Virus record (IMG/VR): IMGVR_UViG_3300021599_000255
Span: 1 to 21,974 of that record
Reading direction: 5' to 3' (one strand)
Source: a virus
Length of the DNA: 21,974 nt
The notes under the pieces are model-generated. The model did not search any database. It was not told the origin of the DNA and saw nothing but the letters and a program-made list of their open reading frames with translations. Below are positions 1-6,244 of the stretch, in pieces. Both the position numbers and the translations under genes were made by a program. Each line of letters opens with the position of its first letter. The first letter of the stretch is position 1.

Positions 1-176
1 CTATGACTTGGGGATATATCGATGGAACTCGCCACCACTTAGGCTTTGCTAAGTCTCAGGGTATGAGCTCTGCGAACAAATTCCCAGGATATGAAATCTG
101 GATGAAAGACCGTTGTGATGTATTCATTGAGGACTTGTCTCGTACAGTGTTGATCGAAGAGATCCCACAATTCTAA
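1..176 (+). CDS. C-terminal end of probable major capsid protein (partial)
   Basis: An open frame enters from the left edge and ends at TAA 174-176. The visible 57 codons from position 3 read MTWGYIDGTRHHLGF onward and finish IEDLSRTVLIEEIPQF. The true start lies outside the window, so the internal ATG at 3 should not be taken as one. The fragment has no domain I can name with certainty. The call as major capsid protein is an inference: in crAss-like phages the capsid gene lies just upstream of neck and tail genes like those that follow, and a short beta-rich ending is usual for HK97-fold capsid proteins. It could instead be another head protein. A structured intergenic stretch follows directly, unlike the tight spacing elsewhere. 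Confidence 0.5.
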   Translation, partial: MTWGYIDGTRHHLGFAKSQGMSSANKFPGYEIWMKDRCDVFIEDLSRTVLIEEIPQF

Positions 177-188
177 TAAGAATACAGC

Positions 189-319
189 AAGAGCTGTTCT
201 TATAATCTACCGAGGAGAGAATGCCCCCCACTTCAATGTGGGGGAGCTCTTCTCAACTCTACAGAGTGTTGAATTGGGGTGTCTCCCAATTGCAGGTCCC
301 TTCGGTGGGAATCACTCTG
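189..319 (+). ncRNA. Candidate structured RNA element between capsid gene and next gene
   Basis: The 171-base gap after the first gene can form several compatible helices. They are AAGAGCT 189-195 with AGCTCTT 245-251; CCCCCAC 225-231 with GTGGGGG 238-244 (loop TTCAAT), which abuts the previous helix; CAGAGTG 262-268 with CACTCTG 313-319; and, inside the last, AATTGGG 272-278 with CCCAATT 285-291 and TCCC 297-300 with GGGA 307-310. The last three form a three-way junction. The stretch is G+C-rich compared with the flanks. No T-run follows the strong hairpin at 225-244, so a plain intrinsic terminator does not fit. I see no hammerhead core motif. It could be an mRNA-stability, processing or attenuation element; function is unknown. 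Confidence 0.4.
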
Positions 320-347
320 CAAACAAAACCAAATAAATAAACTACAT

Positions 348-1316
348 ATGGGTAAGTTAGGTAAAATCTCAACACTTAAGAAAGAGTATAACAACTCTCA
401 ACTTCAAACAATGCAAGGTGGTCTTTCACTTAAAGGCTTAACACGTATTCCTGGTACTGGTGTATTCAAGTATCCTTATAAAGAACTTGATGGTCAGTAT
501 AGGACAGGACTTGATCCAAACGCTGCTTACATTCGCAGAATCTCTGATCCTCTTGAGAGAGAAATGGAGATTGAGCGTGTAACAGCTCTAAGAGAAAGAT
601 TACAAGTTGCTCTTGGTGATGTTAACTTAGGTCCTCGTTCTAGTTTCTGGAACTATGGATTATCAACATCTACAGATGATACATTGCATGTACAGCCTGT
701 AAAATTACTTGATGGTGATAACTTTTTCGATCTTTCTATTCCTTTTCAGGAATTAGCATTCTCTTGGTTACGTGTTCATCCAACAATTGCAAGCTCTTAT
801 CAGGCTTGGGAGCGTGGTGAATATCCTGCTGATACACAATTCTATGTAGCAGACGAAGAGATTGAAAATGCTGTTTTGTTCAAGAAGAAACAAATGATTA
901 ACAAAGCTATTGTTAAGTTTGACAGCATGACTCCTGAAAGAAAAAGAAAAGTGGCACGTCTGTTGGGATTACCTGTAACTGATGATACTAAAGAGGAAGC
1001 AGTTTACAACCTTGTAGATAATGTCCTCAAACAAACCGAGTTTAAAAACGGTAAGTATCAGGGACTTAATCCTGTTGAAGTGTTCACACGCTTTGCAGAC
1101 ATGAAGGATAACTTACTCCATATCAAAGACTTAGTGAAACAAGCTCTTACACATTCTATATACAGATCTAAACCTAATGGTAAGGTGTATGAGGGTGAGT
1201 TTGAAGTAGCTAAAGATGAAGATGATTTAATTAAAATGCTTGCTGACGATGATAATCAGGACATGCTTCTGACTCTCGAAGGTAAGTTGAAAACTAAGAA
1301 ATTAGCTGCAGTATGA
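348..1316 (+). CDS. Conserved crAss-like virion-block protein, 322 aa, function unknown
   Basis: The start at ATG 348 is preferred over an upstream GTG at 279. The extra 23 codons would overlap the folded intergenic element, while ATG 348 sits behind the A-rich leader (aaataaataaac) typical of this phage. The protein starts MGKLGKISTLKKEY. It has an N-terminal basic segment, a central region with FDLSIPFQELAFSWLRVHP (about residues 127-145), and a largely helical second half. That half includes the RKVARLLGLPVTDD segment (about 200-213) and an acidic stretch near 289-303. I recognise the overall pattern as one next to the capsid gene in crAss-like and related Bacteroidota phages, but I know no established function. 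It is probably a head or head-tail junction protein, or an assembly factor. Its stop overlaps the next start (ATGA), implying translational coupling. Confidence 0.8.
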   Translation: MGKLGKISTLKKEYNNSQLQTMQGGLSLKGLTRIPGTGVFKYPYKELDGQYRTGLDPNAAYIRRISDPLEREMEIERVTALRERLQVALGDVNLGPRSSFWNYGLSTSTDDTLHVQPVKLLDGDNFFDLSIPFQELAFSWLRVHPTIASSYQAWERGEYPADTQFYVADEEIENAVLFKKKQMINKAIVKFDSMTPERKRKVARLLGLPVTDDTKEEAVYNLVDNVLKQTEFKNGKYQGLNPVEVFTRFADMKDNLLHIKDLVKQALTHSIYRSKPNGKVYEGEFEVAKDEDDLIKMLADDDNQDMLLTLEGKLKTKKLAAV

Positions 1317-2044
1317 TACCAGTAGATAGTTTATTGTATAAGATAGACCAGAAACTAAATAAACTATCGACTAATATACATCAGCAGATAAACTTAGAAG
1401 ATAAGATTTTAGCTCTTAATGAAGCTCAAATCAAGCTGATAAAACAAAAGGTTGATGGTTTTAGTGTGGTAAGTGGAATGGGACTCGATGCTTTTAAGAA
1501 GCGTTATGAGGACCTCCAAAGTTTGGTTGTTACCTACAATCATCAGCCTCTTGACTTAACACTCAAGAATGCTGAACTAAATCAATGGTTTGCTAATCTG
1601 CACCTTCTTAATCCTAAGTATATGTTCTATATTGATAGTTATATACTTGCTGACAAAGGAGTGTGTAAGGATAGAAAGATCTGGATTAACAGAGACTTGG
1701 CTAAACATGGTGACTTACAGTTCATCCTGAATAACGATCACTACAAGCCTTCCTTTGAATATCAAGAGACTTTCAACTTCCTCTCGACAGATGAAATATC
1801 TATCTTCACAGATGGTACCTTCACTCCGAGTAAGATATATATGTCTTATATGAGATATCCAGTGTACATAAATGCAGAAGGATATGTTATGTTAGACGGA
1901 CAACCATCTTATAATCAAGATTGCGAACTTGAACTCTATCTAGAGGACGAACTATTAGATTTAACAGTACAGAATCTGGCAATGTACACAGAGAACGCTG
2001 CTGCTGTTCAAAGTGCACAGTTTAGAATACAGACAAACGAATAA
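1313..2044 (+). CDS. Probable virion neck/ring-type structural protein, 243 aa
   Basis: The start ATG 1313 overlaps the upstream TGA in an ATGA arrangement, so the two genes are probably translated together. The N-terminal 50 residues are amphipathic and look helical or coiled-coil. The middle and C-terminal parts look beta-rich (PKYMFYIDSYILADKG at about 102-117). The C-terminal segment ends in an acidic helix (LELYLEDELLDLTVQNLAMY). A similar order, a beta segment followed by an acidic C-terminal helix, occurs in the 242-aa protein at 7495. Both could be ring proteins of the crAss-like neck, where several different ring proteins stack between portal and muzzle. That role is inferred from position and general shape only; no catalytic motif is visible. 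Confidence 0.75.
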   Translation: MIPVDSLLYKIDQKLNKLSTNIHQQINLEDKILALNEAQIKLIKQKVDGFSVVSGMGLDAFKKRYEDLQSLVVTYNHQPLDLTLKNAELNQWFANLHLLNPKYMFYIDSYILADKGVCKDRKIWINRDLAKHGDLQFILNNDHYKPSFEYQETFNFLSTDEISIFTDGTFTPSKIYMSYMRYPVYINAEGYVMLDGQPSYNQDCELELYLEDELLDLTVQNLAMYTENAAAVQSAQFRIQTNE

Positions 2045-2073
2045 ATTTTTTCAATCACCTAAAATAAAACAAA

Positions 2074-3243
2074 ATGGCTGATTTTTCATTAACTACGCTC
2101 TTCGTAGTACCAGTAGGGCAAACTGCGCTCCCTAGCTCTGGATCTACGCAAGACTTAACTCCTGGCCAAGTTGGTATTTTCAAAAATGATTATGCCGTGG
2201 CTACAGCTGTAAACATCGCAGCTGCTCCTTACTTTTATGTTGCGCAGGGCCGTACAAACACTTATCTGCAAGGCTCTAAGCGTTCTGATAAGATTAAAGG
2301 TTGTCCTTCAGGTGCTGGTTGCAATAGCAACGTAACTGAGTGGTATAAAGTGAATGGTTGTCCTACACCTGTAACTCAAATTACAGATGTAACAAACTTT
2401 AACGTACAGTGTGGTGATGTTATCACTGTAACTTTACGTGCTCACTCTAGCTACTTAGACACTCTGTATTTCAACGGTTTTACACGTTCAGTAACTGTAA
2501 ACGCACCTTGTTGCGATTGTGGTGGAGATCCTTGCTCTATCGTTGATATCCCTGCATTGATTGATGATATCATCTATCATTTCTTATTGCAAGCTCCTGG
2601 TAACAACCCTGACAACATCACCTTCTCTGATTTCTATCAGTTCCAAAGAATTGGTAACGACCAAAACGCTTTCTTGCGTATCACTGGTAAGCCTCTTACC
2701 AAATATGGTCAGCCTTGTGATGTTGCAGCATTTCCTTTCGAGTATGACCGTATGTGGTTCCGTACATTCGTGTACAGTGGACCTGCAACAACTGCTGACT
2801 TCATTGTAGCAGATGCTTGTAACATTGTAGCTGATGCTACCGTTGTACAGCGTTCTTCTTATGCAGTGGGTACTTCTGCTGAGATTGCTCAGTTGGAGAA
2901 AAACTTCTACAGCTACCAAGCTGGTTACCTGAAGCATTTGTACAGAATGAATGGTTACAACGAGAACTTTGAAAGCTGGGTATCTGATGGTACTACCTAC
3001 GATACTTACTACATCAAGTTCAATGAGTATGACAAGTCTGCATATCAGTGGGGTGACTACATTTATGAAGATGCAACTGTAATCATTGCTGTTGCAAGCG
3101 GTAGTGCTGCTGCAACTGCTATCGAGGCTGTTCTTGTTGCTGGTTTGGGTCCTGTAGCTGGTGATAACTCTTGTATCACAACTACATCCACTACAACTAC
3201 TGTATGGCCTTCTACTACTACTACATCAACTTTGATTCCGTAA
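2074..3243 (+). CDS. Virion structural protein with Cys cluster and Thr-rich C-terminus, 389 aa
   Basis: The start ATG 2074 follows an A-rich leader (aaaataaaacaaa). There is no signal peptide. The body is beta-rich, has many Ala/Thr/Tyr residues, and carries clustered cysteines: CPSGAGC at about 77-83, then PCCDCGGDPCS near 145-155. The last 20 or so residues are a Thr/Ser tract (DNA 3178-3231) ending TLIP. The composition and position suggest an abundant virion component such as a head auxiliary or decoration protein or a tail surface protein; I cannot choose between these. The Thr tract at the extreme C-terminus leads to no further domain, unlike the same kind of tract in neighbouring genes. 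The gene ends with tandem stops TAA TAG and is followed by a hairpin, so it probably closes a transcription unit. Confidence 0.8.
   Translation: MADFSLTTLFVVPVGQTALPSSGSTQDLTPGQVGIFKNDYAVATAVNIAAAPYFYVAQGRTNTYLQGSKRSDKIKGCPSGAGCNSNVTEWYKVNGCPTPVTQITDVTNFNVQCGDVITVTLRAHSSYLDTLYFNGFTRSVTVNAPCCDCGGDPCSIVDIPALIDDIIYHFLLQAPGNNPDNITFSDFYQFQRIGNDQNAFLRITGKPLTKYGQPCDVAAFPFEYDRMWFRTFVYSGPATTADFIVADACNIVADATVVQRSSYAVGTSAEIAQLEKNFYSYQAGYLKHLYRMNGYNENFESWVSDGTTYDTYYIKFNEYDKSAYQWGDYIYEDATVIIAVASGSAAATAIEAVLVAGLGPVAGDNSCITTTSTTTTVWPSTTTTSTLIP
3178..3231 (+). repeat. Thr/Ser-rich ACN codon tract at C-terminus of the 389-aa protein
   Basis: Eighteen consecutive codons are nearly all Thr or Ser, broken by Val-Trp-Pro. 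The codons mix ACA, ACT and TCN, so the DNA is only loosely repetitive. It is the first of six such tracts in the window. Confidence 0.85.
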
Positions 3244-3270
3244 TAGTAGGATAAACCTAGATTATAAACC

Positions 3271-3319
3271 TAAGCCAGAGGTGAGAGGATTCAAACTCAA
3301 TCCTCTGGCTTATTTATTT
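3271..3319 (+). terminator. Hairpin terminator candidate between 3243 and 3328
   Basis: The sequence TAAGCCAGAGG (3271-3281) pairs with CCTCTGGCTTA (3302-3312), giving 11 bp. Inside, TGAG (3282-3285) can pair with CTCA (3296-3299) and extend the stem past a two-base bulge. It is followed by TTTATTTA rather than an unbroken T-run. An alternative inner hairpin GAGGATT 3285-3291 with AATCCTC 3299-3305 excludes the long one. It is either an intrinsic terminator of moderate strength or an mRNA end/stability structure. Confidence 0.65.
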
Positions 3320-3327
3320 AAAACAAC

Positions 3328-3891
3328 ATGGCAGATTTAAAATTAGACATATTAGTAATTCCTACGTATAATACACTTACACTAGGTGTTGCTGATGCAT
3401 CTATCTACCCTACAAACCCTCCTGTTGTTTCTGGAGCCACTATTGAGATTAATGTCCCTAACTTTGGAGTGGTTGTTAAACCATTCAATGTTAATGACTT
3501 TAACATATTCACTTCTTCAAACTTAGGTATCACTGCACCAGGTGTGGATCAACCACTTCCTGATGGTGTATACTACCTGAAATATTCTGTAGCACCTGCA
3601 TATTTAAACTTTGTAGAAAAGTCAATCATGCGTGTTGAAAGATTACAAGAGAAGTTTGACGGAGCATTTATGAAGCTTGATATGATGGAATGTGATAGAG
3701 CTATTAAAACACAAGCAAAGGTGGATTTAACTTCTATCTATTTCTTCATCCAAGGATCAATAGCTGCTGCAAACAATTGTGCTACACAGGAAGCTATGAA
3801 ACTATACAATCAGGCAGATATAATGCTTGATAACTTCCTGAAGAATAATTGTGGTTGCTCTGGAAATAACTACGTTATAAACTTCTATTAA
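3328..3891 (+). CDS. Conserved phage structural protein, 187 aa
   Basis: The start ATG 3328 follows a taaaacaac leader. The N-terminal half (MADLKLDILVIPTYNTLTL and following, to about residue 95) reads as a beta-sandwich. The second half, about 97-175, is helical with many Met and Lys residues (RVERLQEKFDGAFMKLDMM). It ends in a short Cys-Gly segment, NNCGCSGNN. I recognise this beta-then-helix layout as a conserved small virion-block protein of crAss-like phages, but no function is established to my knowledge. It heads a tight cluster (3328-4271) of three small proteins just before the adhesin genes, which suggests a part in tail or fibre attachment or assembly. Confidence 0.75.
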   Translation: MADLKLDILVIPTYNTLTLGVADASIYPTNPPVVSGATIEINVPNFGVVVKPFNVNDFNIFTSSNLGITAPGVDQPLPDGVYYLKYSVAPAYLNFVEKSIMRVERLQEKFDGAFMKLDMMECDRAIKTQAKVDLTSIYFFIQGSIAAANNCATQEAMKLYNQADIMLDNFLKNNCGCSGNNYVINFY

Positions 3892-3892
3892 T

Positions 3893-4045
3893 ATGGCAAA
3901 ATGTAGAAACTGCGGAGCTAATGTTGGCTGCGGATGTCAATTGATAAATGGTCTTTGTGCAGCATGTAACGGTGCTGTAAAACAAGGAAGAAAAATTATA
4001 AGAAATGTTATCACCCAGGCTTACAAATTGTCCAGAATGCGCTAA
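3893..4045 (+). CDS. Small zinc-ribbon-like protein, 50 aa
   Basis: The start ATG 3893 is one base after the previous stop, and TAA is at 4043-4045. The product reads MAKCRNCGANVGCGCQLING and continues with a CAAC knuckle and a basic tail (KQGRKIIRNV). The cysteines fall at residues 4, 7, 13, 15, 22 and 25: two CxxC knuckles flank a CxC, a good zinc-ribbon pattern. The Cys spacing, the Met-Ala start typical of this phage and the perfect fit between neighbours argue for a real gene despite its length. The last 41 bases overlap the start of the next gene in another frame, so translation is probably coupled. Its role is unknown; metal-stabilised scaffold, assembly factor and RNA/DNA binder are all possible. 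Confidence 0.75.
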   Translation: MAKCRNCGANVGCGCQLINGLCAACNGAVKQGRKIIRNVITQAYKLSRMR

Positions 4046-4271
4046 CATTCCTTCTCTGATTGCAGAGATAGATTGTAAGCTCGCTGATCTGGCTAGTAAT
4101 TTGTACAACAATGTTGTATTTATGTTAAACCAACCTGTTCCTGGTGGAACAATGTTGGACCTCCTAAACTATAGGAGGATTCTTGTTTATAAATATTGCA
4201 ATCCTAATTATAATGCTGAGTTCACTGTGAACATGATTGCCAGCAGAGTTAAAATTTTAAAATTTAGATAA
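4005..4271 (+). CDS. Conserved small protein with NCPEC motif, 88 aa
   Basis: ATG 4005 lies inside the zinc-ribbon gene and the frames overlap by 41 bases. The protein begins MLSPRLTNCPECANIPSL and continues with an acidic helix and a hydrophobic segment NLYNNVVFML (about residues 32-41). It then has LLNYRRILVYKYCNPNY and a basic end. The conserved-looking TNCPEC start comes right after the initiation site, so a shorter start is unlikely. It resembles small uncharacterised proteins I associate with structural clusters of crAss-like phages. The stop TAA 4269-4271 directly abuts the ATG of the collar-domain adhesin, suggesting a role in its folding or attachment, but that is inference from position only. 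Confidence 0.7.
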   Translation: MLSPRLTNCPECANIPSLIAEIDCKLADLASNLYNNVVFMLNQPVPGGTMLDLLNYRRILVYKYCNPNYNAEFTVNMIASRVKILKFR

Positions 4272-5402
4272 ATGGCTTGTTCTAATTGCTATAATGGATG
4301 CACGGAGATTATATCTGATCAATGTGTCAAGTATACAGGAGTAGATGTTCCAGTTTTGGGAATTCAAACAGGAGACTCCCTGTCATATGTTGAACAAGCA
4401 TTGATTGGATTTCTCACTTCTACATTAGATGGTACAGGTATCAAACTAGTTATTGATCCTGATATCATATGTGAGATTATAAATAAAAACTTGGTAGAGT
4501 GTGAAGACCTTACACTGGTTAATGTAATTAATGCCCTGATAAAAGCCGTTTGTGAACTAGACACAAGAGTTACTGCTCTTGAGGATGATTTTGCTGCATT
4601 AGAAGGACCCTACACAATAGGATGTCTTACTGGTGTAACATCAACCTCTGGAACACATGCTATTTTACAGGCTACTATTACAAAACTTTGTAGTGTAGAG
4701 GTTGCTCTCAATGCTCTTGCTTTAAATGTTAGTACCAACTATGTAAAGCTTGCAGATCTTAATTCACTTATTGCTTCTTACCTTGCTAGTGTAGGAACTA
4801 CCACTAAATACTACAATCGTATGGTTCCATACGCTGTTGTAGAATATTATGGTCCCCTTGTAGGTAACTTTGATGTATCAGGTGCTGGACTAGGTGACTG
4901 GGAGAAAATCTATTTATGTAACGGTAATAATGGTACACCTGACAAAAGAGGACGTGTTCCTGTAGGTGCTACAACTGGCATGGGTGGTGGAGCTCTAAAC
5001 CCTGCTGTTGATCCTGCGGTTGCTGGTAATCCTGCTTATGCTTTGTTAGGAACTGCTGGTTCAAACACTGTAACTCTTAGCCCTACACAGATTCCTGCTC
5101 ACTCTCACTCAGCTACAGCTACTGTAGTTGATAACCATTATCATTTTGTAGCAGCTAGCGATAGCACTGGTAGTTGTGACATTATAACATCAACTGATCC
5201 AGTTGCAAGAGCAGGAAGTTGTGGAACAAATCCAGCTTATGAACTTAGAAAAAGTGGTGAAACTACAGCAACTCTTGGTAAATCAAGCGGAGCTCAAGGT
5301 ACAATTGATGTATCTGTAGCAATAGGCTCTACAGGAGGTGGATTAGCTCACTCTAACTATCAACCTGGTCTTGGTTGTTACTACATTATGTATATCCCTT
5401 AA
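4272..5402 (+). CDS. Tail-collar-domain adhesin / fibre protein, 376 aa
   Basis: The first 60 residues form an attachment region with MACSNCYNGC and the motif YTGVDVPVLGIQTGDSLS (21-38), shared in outline with the next protein. Residues about 65-175 are helical heptad-like sequence (LDTRVTALEDDFAALEG), consistent with a trimeric stalk. Residues about 208-376 match the phage tail-collar / microcystin-dependent-protein type: YLCNGNNGTPDKRGRVPVGA, an HSH at 277-279, NHYH at 288-291, and the terminal NYQPGLGCYYIMYIP. In T4 gp12 an analogous His-x-His set binds a metal in the receptor-binding tip, so H277, H279, H289, H291 and H360 are candidates here. The likely role is host-surface recognition. 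It abuts the 88-aa gene and precedes a second protein with the same anchor. Confidence 0.85.
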   Translation: MACSNCYNGCTEIISDQCVKYTGVDVPVLGIQTGDSLSYVEQALIGFLTSTLDGTGIKLVIDPDIICEIINKNLVECEDLTLVNVINALIKAVCELDTRVTALEDDFAALEGPYTIGCLTGVTSTSGTHAILQATITKLCSVEVALNALALNVSTNYVKLADLNSLIASYLASVGTTTKYYNRMVPYAVVEYYGPLVGNFDVSGAGLGDWEKIYLCNGNNGTPDKRGRVPVGATTGMGGGALNPAVDPAVAGNPAYALLGTAGSNTVTLSPTQIPAHSHSATATVVDNHYHFVAASDSTGSCDIITSTDPVARAGSCGTNPAYELRKSGETTATLGKSSGAQGTIDVSVAIGSTGGGLAHSNYQPGLGCYYIMYIP

Positions 5403-5420
5403 TAGCTTAAACTCTCTATA

Positions 5421-6068
5421 ATGCAATTCACTCCTCCACAATATTGTAGCCCCTGTCAAGATCCCTGCCAATCAAAGGTTGTGGGGTCTGATCAAGTTGG
5501 TTATACTGGACCAAATCTTCCTTGTACTAATGTACAGACATGTGATTCGTTGAGTGTGGCTCTTCAAAAGATTGATGAGCAAATCTGTGATTTAAAAAGT
5601 ACTGTTATTTCTTTACAGAACCAAATTAATGCTTTAACTACTACAACAAGTACATCTTCTACTACTACTACTAGCACAACGACTGTAACTCCTCCTACAA
5701 CAACCACCACAACAACATTAGCAGAGAGCTATCCCGTAACTGTTTATTTAGCTGTTAATGGATTAGTTCCATCGCCTGTTACAATATGGTATGACACTGG
5801 AAGTGGGTGGCAAACTTGGAATATTTCTCCAGGTAATTATCCAAGTTATATACCATCAACAACTTTCACTATAGCTGCTGGAGGCACATTTATATTTGGT
5901 ATTAGAAACTTTTCAAATCAAGACTTGTTGTTTGGTCAAGGACAAGTGTCAGGAGATTTCACTTCTAAATGTGGTATATCAAATCCAGTATCACAAGTAA
6001 TTAATGGTGTAACTAGTATATATGCAAATCTACAAATACAAGATAATGCATATGTACTTTGTCCATAA
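5421..6068 (+). CDS. Fibre-like protein with shared anchor and Thr-rich linker, 215 aa
   Basis: Three parts are visible. Residues 1-72 hold a Cys-rich start (YCSPCQDPCQ), the motif VGYTGPNLPCTNVQTCDSLS (27-46) and a short helix (LQKIDEQICDLKSTVISLQN). Residues 73-99 are an almost pure Thr/Ser/Pro linker. Residues 100-215 are a beta-rich domain (SYPVTVYLAVNGLVPSPVT and following) with two cysteines. The motif YTG-x2-[LV]P-x3-[IV]QT-x-DSLS matches the collar-domain protein upstream, so both probably dock on the same virion site. The C-terminal domain resembles no family I can name and is plausibly a glycan- or receptor-binding head. It is the last gene before a strong terminator. Confidence 0.75.
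   Translation: MQFTPPQYCSPCQDPCQSKVVGSDQVGYTGPNLPCTNVQTCDSLSVALQKIDEQICDLKSTVISLQNQINALTTTTSTSSTTTTSTTTVTPPTTTTTTTLAESYPVTVYLAVNGLVPSPVTIWYDTGSGWQTWNISPGNYPSYIPSTTFTIAAGGTFIFGIRNFSNQDLLFGQGQVSGDFTSKCGISNPVSQVINGVTSIYANLQIQDNAYVLCP
5637..5717 (+). repeat. Thr/Ser/Pro linker tract of the 215-aa fibre protein
   Basis: Twenty-seven codons, almost all Thr, Ser or Pro, join the anchor and head domains. ACA and ACT codons predominate. It probably forms an extended flexible or glycosylated linker. Confidence 0.85.
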
Positions 6069-6103
6069 TATTAAAAAGCTCTGTTTGTTGGTTTTCAGGG
6101 CTT

Positions 6104-6135
6104 CTCCTGGGGGTTTTTACCCCTGGGAGTTTTTT
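6104..6135 (+). terminator. Strong intrinsic terminator
   Basis: CTCCTGGGGGT (6104-6114) pairs with ACCCCTGGGAG (6119-6129) over 11 positions, with two tandem G-T wobbles in the middle and a TTTT loop. Six T residues follow at 6130-6135. It closes the 3328-6068 unit and sits before a promoter. Confidence 0.9.
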
Positions 6136-6149
6136 ATTTATAACAAGTT

Positions 6150-6168
6150 TAGTTAGAATAGATAACTA
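6150..6168. promoter_or_regulatory. Inverted repeat upstream of promoter, possible operator
   Basis: TAGTTA (6150-6155) and TAACTA (6163-6168) form an inverted repeat with a 7-base spacer, about 16 bases upstream of the -33 box. It could bind a regulator, but in A/T-rich DNA such repeats arise easily. Confidence 0.25.
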
Positions 6169-6183
6169 GAAAGGTTAAAATAA

Positions 6184-6216
6184 TTTGGAAAATATCAAAA
6201 CTCTTTCGTATCTTTA
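6184..6216 (+). promoter_or_regulatory. Bacteroidota-type promoter for the 6245 unit
   Basis: TTTG at 6184-6187 (in TTTGGAAAAT) and TATCTTTA at 6209-6216 are 21 bases apart. This fits the Bacteroidota -33 TTTG / -7 TAnnTTTG pattern except for the last base. Transcription would begin near 6222, giving a leader of about 20 bases. It lies just after the terminator and before the first gene of the next unit. The same TTGGAAAAT box occurs in the promoter near 21387. Confidence 0.7.
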
Positions 6217-6244
6217 CTGCAATTTTAACTAAATTAAATCGTAA

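Noticed and set aside
279-347. GTG start adding 23 residues to the 322-aa protein
   Set aside because: It lies in the foldable intergenic element and the added residues look uncoded; ATG 348 has the usual A-rich leader.
2074-3390. Similarity of MADFSLTTLFVVP and MADLKLDILVIP at the starts of the 389-aa and 187-aa proteins
   Set aside because: The match is limited to a dozen beta-strand residues and does not continue, so homology is not supported.
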